DNA of 64,000 nt from assembly GCF_029439465.1 (NCBI RefSeq), contig NZ_JAROAV010000010.1:209327-273326 (forward strand), written 5' to 3'. Made by a program: the position numbers and the translations under genes. This document shows positions 40,800 through 49,115 of this stretch, piece by piece; positions within the stretch are counted from its first letter, which is position 1, and the number at the start of each line of letters is the position of its first letter. The notes beneath the pieces are model-generated. The model worked only from the letters and a program-made list of their open reading frames with translations. It made no database searches and was not told the origin of the DNA. This DNA comes from Luteipulveratus flavus (GTDB taxonomy: Bacteria; Actinomycetota; Actinomycetes; Actinomycetales; Dermatophilaceae).

Positions 40800-42016
40800 T
40801 GGCCCGGGTGCGCGACACGTCGCTGGACGGTATGCGAGGAGCCGTCGTCCTCACCGTGCTCGCGTTCCACGCCTGGCAGTACGCCGGCGGCCAGGCCGGC
40901 CGTGGCACGGGCGTCAGCGACGCGGTGGTGCTCGGCCTGTCCTGGTCGGTGTCCTGGTTCTTCGTCGTCACCGGCTTCCTCGTCTTCGCCTCGTACGCCC
41001 GGGCGCTGGTCGACGGAGGCCGCACCGAGACGGCCGGGCGGTTCCTGGCGCGGCGGCTCGTCCGGGTCCTGCCGGCGTACTGGACGGCGGTCCTGATCAT
41101 CTGGGCGGCGCGGACCCGTGCCTTCCCCGGTGACCTGGTCGACCTGGTCGAGCACCTCACACTCACCCACGTCTTCGACCAGCAGCGCATCTTCTGGACG
41201 CTGGGTCCGGGGTGGTCCCTGACCTCGCAGGTGCTGGTCTACGTCTTCGCGGCTCTGCTGTGGCTCCCGCTGGGAGGGCTGGCCCGCCGGTTGCCTCGCG
41301 CCGGCCGGGTCGCCGTCCTGACCCTGCCCGGGCTGCTGCTGATCGCGGCCGGGGTCGCCTATCAGTACTGGGCGCTGAACCGGTCCGGCGCCGCCGCACG
41401 GGACTGGCCGGTGTGGTTCCACCCGCTGGCCCAGGCGCCGGCGATGGGCGCGGGGATGCTGCTGGCGGTGGTCGTGGCGGCGGGGCCACGGGCGCTGGGC
41501 TCGCCGCGCGGCGCACGGACCGGCACCGCGCTCGCCGTCGGCGCGGTGGCCGGGCTCGCGGCCATGGTGGTCTGGCAGCACGGAGCCGTCGAGCACGGCG
41601 TCGGCGCGATGCTCGTGTTCCGCGCGGCCAGCGGTGTGGTGTCCGTGCTGTTCCTCGCCTCGATCCTGTACTCGCGCGCGGCCGGACGGTGGCGCCGCTG
41701 GTGGGGCAACCGCTCGCTCGCCTGGATCGGCACGATCTCCTTCAGCGTGTACCTGTGGCACGAGGCCGTGATGCTGTCGATGGGCTACCTCGGCATCCTC
41801 ACGCCGCAGGACTCGGCGCTGCGGGTGCTCGTGCTCCTGCTTCTCGTGGCCCTGCCGGTGTCGTGGTTCGCACACGTGGCCCTGGAGCGACCGTTCGGGA
41901 TGCTGACCGAGCTGCTCGCGCCGCGGGTGCCGTTCCGCGGTCGCTACGAGCGGGCGTACGCGCCGGAGCCTCTCCCCGTACCTCGACGCACCGACCGGGA
42001 GCCGGCGCGGGTGTAG
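40799..42016 (+). CDS. Acyltransferase family 3 membrane protein (OafA/YrhL type)
   Basis: A 405-residue protein with about ten predicted membrane segments. TSLDGMRGAVVLTVLAFHAW carries the R-x10-H motif of acyltransferase family 3, which transfers acetyl or other acyl groups to sugars of the cell surface. SVSWFFVVTGFLVFASYAR and SFSVYLWHEAVM are further family marks. It starts at the A of the glycosyltransferase TGA stop, so the two probably modify one polymer or glycolipid. Confidence 0.87.
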   Translation: MARVRDTSLDGMRGAVVLTVLAFHAWQYAGGQAGRGTGVSDAVVLGLSWSVSWFFVVTGFLVFASYARALVDGGRTETAGRFLARRLVRVLPAYWTAVLIIWAARTRAFPGDLVDLVEHLTLTHVFDQQRIFWTLGPGWSLTSQVLVYVFAALLWLPLGGLARRLPRAGRVAVLTLPGLLLIAAGVAYQYWALNRSGAAARDWPVWFHPLAQAPAMGAGMLLAVVVAAGPRALGSPRGARTGTALAVGAVAGLAAMVVWQHGAVEHGVGAMLVFRAASGVVSVLFLASILYSRAAGRWRRWWGNRSLAWIGTISFSVYLWHEAVMLSMGYLGILTPQDSALRVLVLLLLVALPVSWFAHVALERPFGMLTELLAPRVPFRGRYERAYAPEPLPVPRRTDREPARV

Positions 42017-42072
42017 CGGTTGGGTCGTATCTAATTTGATGCGCAAATATTCGATATGGAAGAATGGGGCGC

Positions 42073-43269
42073 ATGTCCATCGCTCCCTACCGGCGCGTGC
42101 TCGCCGTGGCCCAGACCCGCCGCATCCTGCTCATCGCCTTCCTGCTGCGCATCCCGATCATGGGTGCGGGCGTCCTGCTGACCCTGCACGTCACCGGCTC
42201 CCTGGGGCGCAGCTGGACCGACGCCGGGCTGGTGTCGGGAGCGGCCACCGTCGCGATCGCGGTGAGCGGCCCGTGGCGTGGCCGGCTGCTGGACCGGATC
42301 GGGCTGCGCCGGGTCGTGCTGCCCTCGATGCTGGTGTCGGGCACGTGCTGGGCGGTCGCACCGTTCGTCGGGTACTGGGAGCTCCTCGGTCTCGCCACCG
42401 TGGCCGGCCTGTTCGTCGTGCCGACGTTCTCGATCATCCGGCAGGCCCTGATCGTGGCCGTGCCCGAGAGCGACCGGCGCACCGTGCTGTCGCTGGACGG
42501 CGTGGTCGTCGAGCTGTCCTTCATGGTCGGCCCGCTCCTGGGCGTGTGGCTGACCACCCTCGTCCCGACCCGCTGGGTCCTCTTCGGCATCGAGATGATC
42601 TCCGTGATCGTCGCGGGTGTGCTGTGGTGGATGAACCCGCCGCTGCGCTCCGCCGAGAGCGACCTCGCCGACGCTGTCGCCGACGCGCTGCCGCGTCGGG
42701 CGTGGTTCGGACCCGGTTTCCTGGGGGTCTGCGCGGCCGCCGCGGCCGCCACGGTCGTCCTGACTGGTAGTGACGTCGGTGTCGTCGCCGCGCTGCAGGA
42801 GTGGGACGCCGTCCCGCAGCTCGGCCTCGTGCTGCTGCTGTGGGGCCTGGGCTCCATCGTCGGCGGGCTGCTGTACGGCGCGATGTCCCGGCCGCTGCCG
42901 CCGTTCCTGCTGCTCGCCGGGCTGAGCGCCACGACCGTCCCGATGGCGTTCGCCTCGAGCGTGTGGGCCCTCGCTGGCCTGTCGTTCGTGGCCGGCCTGC
43001 TGTGTGCGCCGACGGTCACCTCGACGGTCGACGCGGTGAGCCGGATCGTGCCGCAGGCGGCTCGCGGTGAGGCCATGGGCTGGCACGGCTCGTTCATGAC
43101 CGCCGGCTCGGCGATCGGTGCGCCGCTCGGCGGTGTGTTCATCGACCGCGCCGGGTTCGGGGGCGGCTTCGTCAGCGTCTCGGTGATCGGGCTCGCCGTC
43201 GCGCTCGCGGGCCTGTGGACCGTCCGCCTGCGCAGCCGGCTGCGGCGTCGCCTGGCCCTGGCCGCCTGA
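42073..43269 (+). CDS. Major facilitator superfamily transporter
   Basis: A 398-residue 12-segment transporter of the drug-efflux-like MFS (GPWRGRLLDRIGLRRVVLP is the loop 2-3 motif). The substrate is unknown. A good -35 TTGATG (42036-42041) and -10-like AAGAAT (42060-42065) are 18 bases apart and seven bases before ATG 42073, so it is transcribed apart from the acyltransferase. The short gap before it is notably AT-rich for this genome. Confidence 0.82.
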   Translation: MSIAPYRRVLAVAQTRRILLIAFLLRIPIMGAGVLLTLHVTGSLGRSWTDAGLVSGAATVAIAVSGPWRGRLLDRIGLRRVVLPSMLVSGTCWAVAPFVGYWELLGLATVAGLFVVPTFSIIRQALIVAVPESDRRTVLSLDGVVVELSFMVGPLLGVWLTTLVPTRWVLFGIEMISVIVAGVLWWMNPPLRSAESDLADAVADALPRRAWFGPGFLGVCAAAAAATVVLTGSDVGVVAALQEWDAVPQLGLVLLLWGLGSIVGGLLYGAMSRPLPPFLLLAGLSATTVPMAFASSVWALAGLSFVAGLLCAPTVTSTVDAVSRIVPQAARGEAMGWHGSFMTAGSAIGAPLGGVFIDRAGFGGGFVSVSVIGLAVALAGLWTVRLRSRLRRRLALAA

Positions 43270-43305
43270 CCGCGGCTCGATTTCGGGGAATGCCACGGTG
43301 TCCGG

Positions 43306-43311
43306 TACGGT
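43306..43311 (+). promoter_or_regulatory. Probable -10 of the infC operon
   Basis: TACGGT with a TTCGGG 18 bases upstream. It leaves a leader of about 230 bases before infC, which holds an inverted repeat at 43409-43429 and the attenuator-like hairpin. Confidence 0.4.
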
Positions 43312-43408
43312 TGTGCGTACCGACTGGTCTGCGTGAGCAGCCAGTGTGCAAGAGAAGCCCAGCTTCCACCCGCGTCGACAGACATGTCGCCGGGTCACGG
43401 TGAGGACG

Positions 43409-43429
43409 GGCCCGTCGTCTCGACGGGCC
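43409..43429 (+). repeat. Hairpin in the infC leader
   Basis: GGCCCGTCG and CGACGGGCC, perfect 9-base arms with a TCT loop. Confidence 0.5.
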
Positions 43430-43462
43430 GGACACTCGTCATCTGACGGGTGTCGTCCTCGA

Positions 43463-43509
43463 CCTTCGCGAAGGCTCCTCGTGCGCTCCGGTGACGAGGA
43501 GCCTTTCCT
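43463..43509 (+). promoter_or_regulatory. Attenuator-like structure in the infC leader
   Basis: AAGGCTCCTCGT (43471-43482) pairs perfectly with ACGAGGAGCCTT (43494-43505), followed by TCCTT, a likely terminator 40 bases before infC. Just before it, CCTTCGCGAAGG (43463-43474) can form its own hairpin that takes AAGG away from the terminator stem. The two folds exclude each other, as in transcription attenuation of translation-factor operons. Confidence 0.6.
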
Positions 43510-43547
43510 TGTCTCCGGACTCCGTGACAGACAACGAAGGAGCAGAC

Positions 43548-44141
43548 ATCAGCGTCGAGCCACGTATCAACGACCGCATCCGGGTCCCCGAGGTGCGGCT
43601 GGTCGGACCCAACGGCGAGCAGGTCGGCATTGTTCGCGTCGAGGACGCGCTCCGACTGGCTGCCGAGGCTGACCTGGACCTCGTCGAAGTGGCGCCGATG
43701 GCCAAGCCGCCGGTCGCCAAGCTCATGGACTACGGCAAGTTCAAGTACGAAGCCGCCATGAAGGCGCGTGAGTCGCGCAAGAACCAGGTCAACACGATCA
43801 TCAAGGAGATCAAGCTCCGTCCGAAGATCGACCCGCACGACTACGGCACCAAGAAGGGCCACGTCGAGCGGTTCCTCAAGGCGGGCGACAAGGTCAAGGT
43901 GACGATCATGTTCCGCGGACGTGAGCAGTCCCGCCCCGAGCTGGGCTTCCGGCTGCTGCAGCGTCTTGCGGAGGACGTCGCCGAGCTGGGCTTCGTGGAG
44001 AGCGCGCCCAAGCAGGACGGCCGCAACATGATCATGGTGCTCGGTCCGACCAAGAAGAAGGCCGAGGCGCGAGCCGAGGACCGCCGTCGCCGTGAGGCGG
44101 AGTCCAAGACCGACGCCGCAGAAGCGGTCGCCTCCGAGTGA
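43548..44141 (+). CDS. infC: Translation initiation factor IF-3
   Basis: A 197-residue IF-3, which binds the 30S subunit and checks start-codon pairing. [24 protein letters not shown] and the linker-C-domain region [40 protein letters not shown] and [12 protein letters not shown] are all standard. The start is probably ATC at 43548 (ISVEPRIND): GAAGGAG lies five bases before it, and the conserved protein begins there, while the only upstream in-frame start (GTG 43491) lies inside the attenuator hairpin. Start at AUU/AUC is known for IF-3 and allows feedback by IF-3 itself. It leads infC-rpmI-rplT. Confidence 0.93.
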   Translation: MSVEPRINDRIRVPEVRLVGPNGEQVGIVRVEDALRLAAEADLDLVEVAPMAKPPVAKLMDYGKFKYEAAMKARESRKNQVNTIIKEIKLRPKIDPHDYGTKKGHVERFLKAGDKVKVTIMFRGREQSRPELGFRLLQRLAEDVAELGFVESAPKQDGRNMIMVLGPTKKKAEARAEDRRRREAESKTDAAEAVASE

Positions 44142-44267
44142 CCTCCCGGGGCTGCGGCCCCGACCGGCGGCTCCGGCCGCCACCAGACTCGCCATGAGTG
44201 CGCTCGTGGCTGCCATCACCCGCGATCGGCGCGCTCCAGGCGCCGACCACACGAAGGAGATCGGCTC

Positions 44268-44462
44268 ATGCCGAAGATGAAGTCGCACAGCGGTGCGAAG
44301 AAGCGTTTCCGGGTCACCGGGTCGGGCAAGATCATGCGCGAGCGTGCCCGCCACGTGCACAAGTTCCAGGAGCGCACCTCGAGCCAGGCTCGTCGCCTCG
44401 CCAACGACGTCGTCGTCGCCCCGGCCGACACGAAGAAGATCAAGAAGCTTCTCGGCAAGTAA
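44268..44462 (+). CDS. rpmI: Ribosomal protein bL35
   Basis: A 64-residue basic protein of the 50S subunit. PKMKSHSGAKKRFRVTGSGK is the diagnostic start. It has a good ribosome binding site, AAGGAGA. It is the second gene of the infC operon; the 126-base gap before it carries only a few weak repeats such as GGCGGCTCCGGCCGCC. Confidence 0.97.
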   Translation: MPKMKSHSGAKKRFRVTGSGKIMRERARHVHKFQERTSSQARRLANDVVVAPADTKKIKKLLGK

Positions 44463-44537
44463 GCCCGTCGTCCTGCTGATGAGCCGATCGGCCGGCAGGA
44501 CACCACTCGACCACCCCAGCACTGAAGGAGTACTCAC

Positions 44538-44936
44538 GTGGCACGCGTGAAGCGGGCAGTCAACGCCCACAAGAAGCGTCGGACCGTTCTCGAGCAGGCC
44601 AGCGGCTACCGCGGCCAGCGCTCGCGCCTGTACCGCAAGGCCAAGGAGCAGGTCACCCACAGCCTCGGCTACAGCTACCGCGACCGTCGCGCCCGCAAGG
44701 GTGACTTCCGTCGCCTGTGGATCCAGCGCATCAACGCCGGCTGCCGCGCCAACGGCATGACCTACAACCGGTTCATCCAGGGTCTGAAGGCCGCCGAGGT
44801 CGAGGTCGACCGTCGCATGCTGGCCGAGCTCGCCGTCAACGACGCTGCCGCGTTCGCCACGCTCGTCGAGCTGGCCAAGGCCAACGTCCCGTCGCAGGAG
44901 TCCGCCAAGGACACCGAGCCGACCACGGCTGCCTGA
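44538..44936 (+). CDS. rplT: Ribosomal protein bL20
   Basis: A 132-residue 50S protein needed early in large-subunit assembly. [39 protein letters not shown] and NGMTYNRFI are diagnostic. The C-terminal ~15 residues form an acidic extension. GTG 44538 has GAAGGAG upstream. In other bacteria L20 can repress this operon by binding its mRNA. Confidence 0.97.
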   Translation: MARVKRAVNAHKKRRTVLEQASGYRGQRSRLYRKAKEQVTHSLGYSYRDRRARKGDFRRLWIQRINAGCRANGMTYNRFIQGLKAAEVEVDRRMLAELAVNDAAAFATLVELAKANVPSQESAKDTEPTTAA

Positions 44937-44970
44937 GCTGCCGCACCCTTCACGAACGCCGGTCCACCCC

Positions 44971-45768
44971 GTGCTGACCAATCCTCGCGCCGAGCGAGTG
45001 CGGTCCGTACGGGCGTTGGGCCGGCGTTCGTCGCGTGAACGGGCCGGGCGCTTCGTCGCCGAGGGCCCGCAGGCGGTACGCGAGGTGCTCGCGTTCCGCC
45101 CGGAGACCGTGGTGGACCTGTACGTCGACCCGCAGGTGGGCGACCGGCGTACCGACATCCTGGCGCTGGCGCACCAGCACGACGTGCGGGTGCACGAGTG
45201 CTCGCCCGAGGTCATCGCCGCCATGGGCGACACCGGCCAGCCGCAGGGCCTGGTCGCGGTGTGCCGTCCGGTCGACGTCGACCTCGCCGCCGCGCTGGCG
45301 GGCGCCCCCCGCCTGGTCGTGGTCCTCACCAACGTCCGCGACCCCGGCAACGCGGGGACGGTCATCCGGGCCGCGGACGCGGTCGGCGCCGACGCGGTCC
45401 TGGTCAGCGACGCCAGCGTCGACATCTACAACCCCAAGGTGGTCCGCTCCACCGTCGGTTCCCTGTGGCACCTCCCTGTCGTGCGCGGCGAGTCGGTCGA
45501 GACGCTGCTGCACGCCTGTCGGCAGGTCGGGTTACGGACCCTCGCGGCCGACGGCTCGGGCGACCAGCTGCTGCCCGACACCGACGTACGGAGGCCGCAC
45601 GCCTGGGTGATGGGCAACGAGGCGTGGGGGCTGGAGCCCGCAGTCCGGGACGCGTGCGACGAGGTCGTGCGGGTGCCCATCTACGGGCACGCCGAGTCGC
45701 TCAACCTCGCGATGGCCGCGACCGTCTGCCTCTACGCCTCGGCGCAGGTCATGCGTCGAGGGGAGTGA
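44971..45768 (+). CDS. RNA 2'-O-ribose methyltransferase (SpoU/TrmH family)
   Basis: A 265-residue SPOUT enzyme with an N-terminal substrate-binding domain (SSRERAGRFVAEGPQAVREVL) and the knotted SAM domain with its three motifs: NVRDPGNAGTVIRAADAVGA, AWVMGNEAWGL and VRVPIYGHAESLNLAMAATV. It methylates rRNA or tRNA, most likely 23S rRNA as for RlmB/TsnR. It follows rplT by 34 bases, as in other actinobacteria. Its last 20 bases overlap the molybdopterin gene on the other strand. Confidence 0.88.
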   Translation: MLTNPRAERVRSVRALGRRSSRERAGRFVAEGPQAVREVLAFRPETVVDLYVDPQVGDRRTDILALAHQHDVRVHECSPEVIAAMGDTGQPQGLVAVCRPVDVDLAAALAGAPRLVVVLTNVRDPGNAGTVIRAADAVGADAVLVSDASVDIYNPKVVRSTVGSLWHLPVVRGESVETLLHACRQVGLRTLAADGSGDQLLPDTDVRRPHAWVMGNEAWGLEPAVRDACDEVVRVPIYGHAESLNLAMAATVCLYASAQVMRRGE

Positions 45769-47758
45769 CCTCGACCCGGGCCTCGTAGCTCGCCTGACCG
45801 GCGGGGAAGCGCTCGGCCGCGACGTCCGGTACCACCCGGTCCCCGCTGGTGAGGGTGTTCAGCCCCGCCCAGCCGTCCCGCATCCAGACCACGCCGGGAG
45901 GCGTCCGGTCGGTGACCGTGGCCACCGCCTCCATCGCACCGCGTCCGTTGCTCAACCGGATCCCAGCGCCGTCGCTGACGTCGCGCCGCTCGGCGTCGAC
46001 CGGGTTGATCCACAGGCGGGGCTCGGGCTCGCGGCGCGCCAGCGTCGGCAGCGCCTGCCCGTGGTCGTAGAAGGCGTGGAAGTGCCCGATGGTGCGCCCC
46101 TGCACGAACCGCAGCGGGTACGAGTCCGGCTGGGGCGGCTCGTAGACCGGGAGGTCCGGCAGCCCGAGCTGCGCCGCTCGCGAGGAGCGCAGCTCGATCC
46201 GCCCGGACGGGGTGTCCAGCTCGAGCGTGGGATGGGCGACGGGCGAGGTCCGCAGGGGGACGTGACCGCCGGCCGCTCGCAGCTGCGCGACCGTGGTGTG
46301 ACCGGTCGCGTCGTGGTCGAAGATGGCGTCCAGGGCGGCCTCGGGCGTCTCCCAGGGCAGCATGTCGGTGACGCCGAGGCGCCGGGCCAGGTCGTCCAGG
46401 ACGTCCCGGACCGGGCGCGCGTCGCCACGCGGGCTGATGGCCTGCTCCATCAGGTACAGGTGGTTGCCGGTGGCCTTGAAACCGGTCTCCTCCACCCACG
46501 AGGTCCCGGGCAGCAGCACGTCGGCGTACTCGCGGATGGTCTCGTTCTCGAACAGGTCGAACGCCACGACCATCGGCATCCGCTCCAGCGCGGCAGCGGC
46601 CCGGCCGGCGTCGGCGAAGGAGCTGAGCAGGTTCGTGCCGAGCAGCAGCAGCACCTCGACGCGGTCCTCCTCCAGCGCCGCCAGGATGCTGCTCATCTCG
46701 CTGATCATGCGCTCCGGCGGCACCTCGGTCCCGTCGCTCAGCTGGTTCAGACCCATGCCGTGGACCTGCCCGGCGTGGCGCGGCCCGAGGCCGGCGCCCG
46801 GCCGTCCGAGGTGGCCGGTCACCGCTGGGAGGCAGGAGATCGCGCGAGCGGCATGCCAGCCGTTGCCGGTCTTGTGCATAGAGCTGCCGCCGATCAGCAC
46901 CATGGCCGCCTGCGCACCGGCGTACGCACGGGCCAGGTCGACGATCACGTCGGCGTCGATGCCGGTCTGCTCGGCCGCCCAGGACGGCGTGCACCCGGCG
47001 ACCTGCTCGGCGAGCTCCTCGAAACCCACCGTGTGCGAGGCGACGAAGTCCGCGTCGTGGCGGCGCTCGCCGATGATGACGTGCAGCATCGCCAGCGCGA
47101 GGGCCGTGTCGGTGCCGGGCCGGATGACGATCCGGTCGTCGGCCTGGGCGAACGCCTCGGTGCGGCGGACGTCGATCGCGACGACCCGGGCGCCCCGGCG
47201 ACGGGCCCGGACCAGCGCGGGCGCCGTCAGCGGCTGGCTGGCGATGTTGGCGCCCCACAGCACGATCAGGTCGGAGTGGTCGCGCATGTCCTCGACCGTG
47301 TGGGTCTCGGTCGTCCCGGTCAGCCACAGGCCGAACCCGCCCAGGCCCCAGCACACGATCGCGGGGTTCCAGTGGTGCAGGCCGAGCAGGTTCGCGAACC
47401 GCAGGGAGTACTGCCCGCCGGCGCCGTTGGCGCTGTTCCCGTGGCCCCGGCTGACGACCGTACGGTCCGCGCCGGCGCTCTCGATGGCGTCGGCCACGCG
47501 CTGCAGCGCCTCGTCCCAGGTCGTCTCGCGCCACGCGTCCGGCTCGCGACGGTCCCGCACCCGGGGCCGCAGGACGCGGCGCGGGTTGTCCGGGACCTCG
47601 ATCGTCGAGCGGCCGCGGATGCACAGGAAACCGCGGCTGTCGGGGTTGTCCCGGTCACCACGGACGGCGACGACGCGGTCGCCCTCGACGTCGACCTCCA
47701 TCCCGCAGTACGTCGGGTGGCAGTTCATCGGGCACATCGTCTTGACCGTCGTCGGCAC
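45749..47758 (-). CDS. Molybdopterin-dependent oxidoreductase, DMSO reductase family
   Basis: A 669-residue catalytic subunit with an N-terminal [4Fe-4S] site (C9, C13, C18 in MCPMNCHPTYCG and C46 in GFLCIRG), then the bis-MGD binding domains: WGLGGFGLWLTGTTET, LIVLWGANIASQ, GTNLLSSFADAG, and a C-terminal barrel with GRTIGHFHAFYDHGQAL. It is a soluble cytoplasmic form, without Tat signal. No electron-transfer or membrane subunit and no cofactor gene is near, so partners and substrate are unknown; similarity to formate dehydrogenase or nitrate reductase alpha is only general. TAGCCT lies six bases before the GTG. Confidence 0.86.
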   Translation of the reverse strand: MPTTVKTMCPMNCHPTYCGMEVDVEGDRVVAVRGDRDNPDSRGFLCIRGRSTIEVPDNPRRVLRPRVRDRREPDAWRETTWDEALQRVADAIESAGADRTVVSRGHGNSANGAGGQYSLRFANLLGLHHWNPAIVCWGLGGFGLWLTGTTETHTVEDMRDHSDLIVLWGANIASQPLTAPALVRARRRGARVVAIDVRRTEAFAQADDRIVIRPGTDTALALAMLHVIIGERRHDADFVASHTVGFEELAEQVAGCTPSWAAEQTGIDADVIVDLARAYAGAQAAMVLIGGSSMHKTGNGWHAARAISCLPAVTGHLGRPGAGLGPRHAGQVHGMGLNQLSDGTEVPPERMISEMSSILAALEEDRVEVLLLLGTNLLSSFADAGRAAAALERMPMVVAFDLFENETIREYADVLLPGTSWVEETGFKATGNHLYLMEQAISPRGDARPVRDVLDDLARRLGVTDMLPWETPEAALDAIFDHDATGHTTVAQLRAAGGHVPLRTSPVAHPTLELDTPSGRIELRSSRAAQLGLPDLPVYEPPQPDSYPLRFVQGRTIGHFHAFYDHGQALPTLARREPEPRLWINPVDAERRDVSDGAGIRLSNGRGAMEAVATVTDRTPPGVVWMRDGWAGLNTLTSGDRVVPDVAAERFPAGQASYEARVEVTPLDA

Positions 47759-47764
47759 CCGATC

Positions 47765-47770
47765 AGGCTA
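47765..47770 (-). promoter_or_regulatory. -10 element of the molybdopterin oxidoreductase gene
   Basis: TAGCCT on the minus strand, six bases before the GTG start; leaderless arrangement. Confidence 0.5.
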
Positions 47771-47843
47771 CGGCGGTGCCGTCGGCCGCCGCCGAGGGTC
47801 CGGGACGAGGTTGGGTGAGATCTCCACCCCCAGCGTGCGTGGC

Positions 47844-47849
47844 TATTCT
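47844..47849 (+). promoter_or_regulatory. -10 element of the histidine kinase gene
   Basis: TATTCT, exactly seven bases before ATG 47857, with no ribosome binding site; it excludes the upstream in-frame start at 47776. Confidence 0.55.
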
Positions 47850-47856
47850 GCCCGGC

Positions 47857-48960
47857 ATGCCTAGCGACCCACAGCGGTACGGGGGCGGACCCGACGACGA
47901 GCCCGTCGGCGACGTCACTGACCCCGCGAACTGGGTGGCGCTCGTGGAGTACCTCCCGGAGGGCGTCGTGGTCGCGGACGCCTCGGGCGCGCTGCTGGGC
48001 GCGAACCGCCGGGCCGAGCAGCTGACGGGCATCCCGCTGCGGTCTCGTACCGGCGAGCAGGTCGACCGTGTCCTCCCGCTGTGCGACCACCAGGGCCGTT
48101 CCTGGTGGCAGGTGCAGGACCCCTGGGGTGGCCTGACCACCCGCACCGGTTCGCCGGAGCAGGACCTGCGGCTGCAGGGCGGGCGGTCCCTGCTGGTGGC
48201 CTCCCGGTTCCAGCGCGCCGCCGACCGGTCCGTCGAGCACGTCGTGCTGACCATGCGCAGCACCCGCGGACGCGAGCGGGCCGAGCGCGACAGCGTCGCG
48301 CTGATCAGCACGGTCTCCCACGAGCTGCGCTCACCGCTGACGTCCGTCAGAGGGTTCTCCCGGACGCTGCGGCAGCGATGGGGTCAGCTGGCCGACGAGC
48401 AGAAGCAGTGGATGCTGCAGGCGATCGAGACCGACACCCAACGCCTTTCTCGCCTCGTCGGCGAGCTGCTCGACATCTCCCGCATCGACGCCGGCCGCCT
48501 GCGGCTGCGCAACCAGCCCATCGACATCACCGCGCTCGTCGAGGACCAGGTCGGCCGGATGATCTCGGCCGGTCACGACCCCGACCGGTTCGAGGTCGTC
48601 GGCGCCCCCGAGCCGCCGGAGCTGTGGGGCGACCAGGACCGCATCGTGCAGATCCTGAGCAACCTGCTGGAGAACGCCGTCCGGCACGGCGGCGGGTCGG
48701 TGACGGTGAGCATCGGCCAGGACTCCGAGAACGTCATCCTGCTGGTCGCCGACCAGGGGCCCGGCATCCCGCCCGAGGACCGGGAGGCGGTGTTCAGCCG
48801 GTTCTGGCAGGGCAGTACGCGCGGCGGGAGCGGGCTCGGCCTGCATGTCGTGCGCGGCCTGGTGCAGGCGCACGGCGGTCGCGTGGAGGTGCTGGACGTG
48901 CCGGTCGGGGCCACCTTCCGCGTCCTGCTGCCGGCCGGTCCGCCCGAGTCGCTTCGCTGA
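47857..48960 (+). CDS. PAS-domain sensor histidine kinase, soluble
   Basis: A 367-residue kinase without membrane segments. Order: PAS domain (residues ~30-140, VEYLPEGVVVADASGALLGANRRAEQ in outline), phosphoacceptor helix with H155 in STVSHELRSPLTS, and the ATPase domain with N box (LSNLLENAVRHGG), G1 (VADQGPGIPPED), F box and G2 (GGSGLGLHVV). It should sense a cytoplasmic signal. No response regulator is adjacent. A kinase at this place, between the L20/methyltransferase genes and pheS, is familiar from other actinobacteria (for example Streptomyces), where its role is also unclear. Confidence 0.9.
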   Translation: MPSDPQRYGGGPDDEPVGDVTDPANWVALVEYLPEGVVVADASGALLGANRRAEQLTGIPLRSRTGEQVDRVLPLCDHQGRSWWQVQDPWGGLTTRTGSPEQDLRLQGGRSLLVASRFQRAADRSVEHVVLTMRSTRGRERAERDSVALISTVSHELRSPLTSVRGFSRTLRQRWGQLADEQKQWMLQAIETDTQRLSRLVGELLDISRIDAGRLRLRNQPIDITALVEDQVGRMISAGHDPDRFEVVGAPEPPELWGDQDRIVQILSNLLENAVRHGGGSVTVSIGQDSENVILLVADQGPGIPPEDREAVFSRFWQGSTRGGSGLGLHVVRGLVQAHGGRVEVLDVPVGATFRVLLPAGPPESLR

Positions 48961-48970
48961 GCGCCCGCCC

Positions 48971-48986
48971 CGGACCCGGGGGTCCG
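48971..48986 (+). terminator. Small hairpin after the kinase gene
   Basis: CGGACCC-GG-GGGTCCG, 10 bases after the stop codon; a possible short terminator. Confidence 0.3.
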
Positions 48987-49046
48987 CTCTCGGCCGAGCG
49001 GCCGGCGCGGGAGGGACAGCGGTCGGGTGCTCGCCGGTCGCGTCGA

Positions 49047-49052
49047 TAGACT
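49047..49052 (+). promoter_or_regulatory. Probable -10 of pheST
   Basis: TAGACT. Transcription would start near 49059 and leave a leader of ~57 bases with a GCGCCCG/CGGGCGC hairpin before pheS. I see no T-box or Phe-rich leader peptide. Confidence 0.45.
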
Positions 49053-49115
49053 CGGCGGCGCGCCCGTGAGGGAGACCCGGGCGCTCCAGCCGAACCGACG
49101 CGCGAAGTGAGACCC

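Noticed and set aside
49053..49115. T-box or Phe leader peptide before pheST
   Set aside because: The leader is too short and has no T-box sequence and no run of Phe codons.
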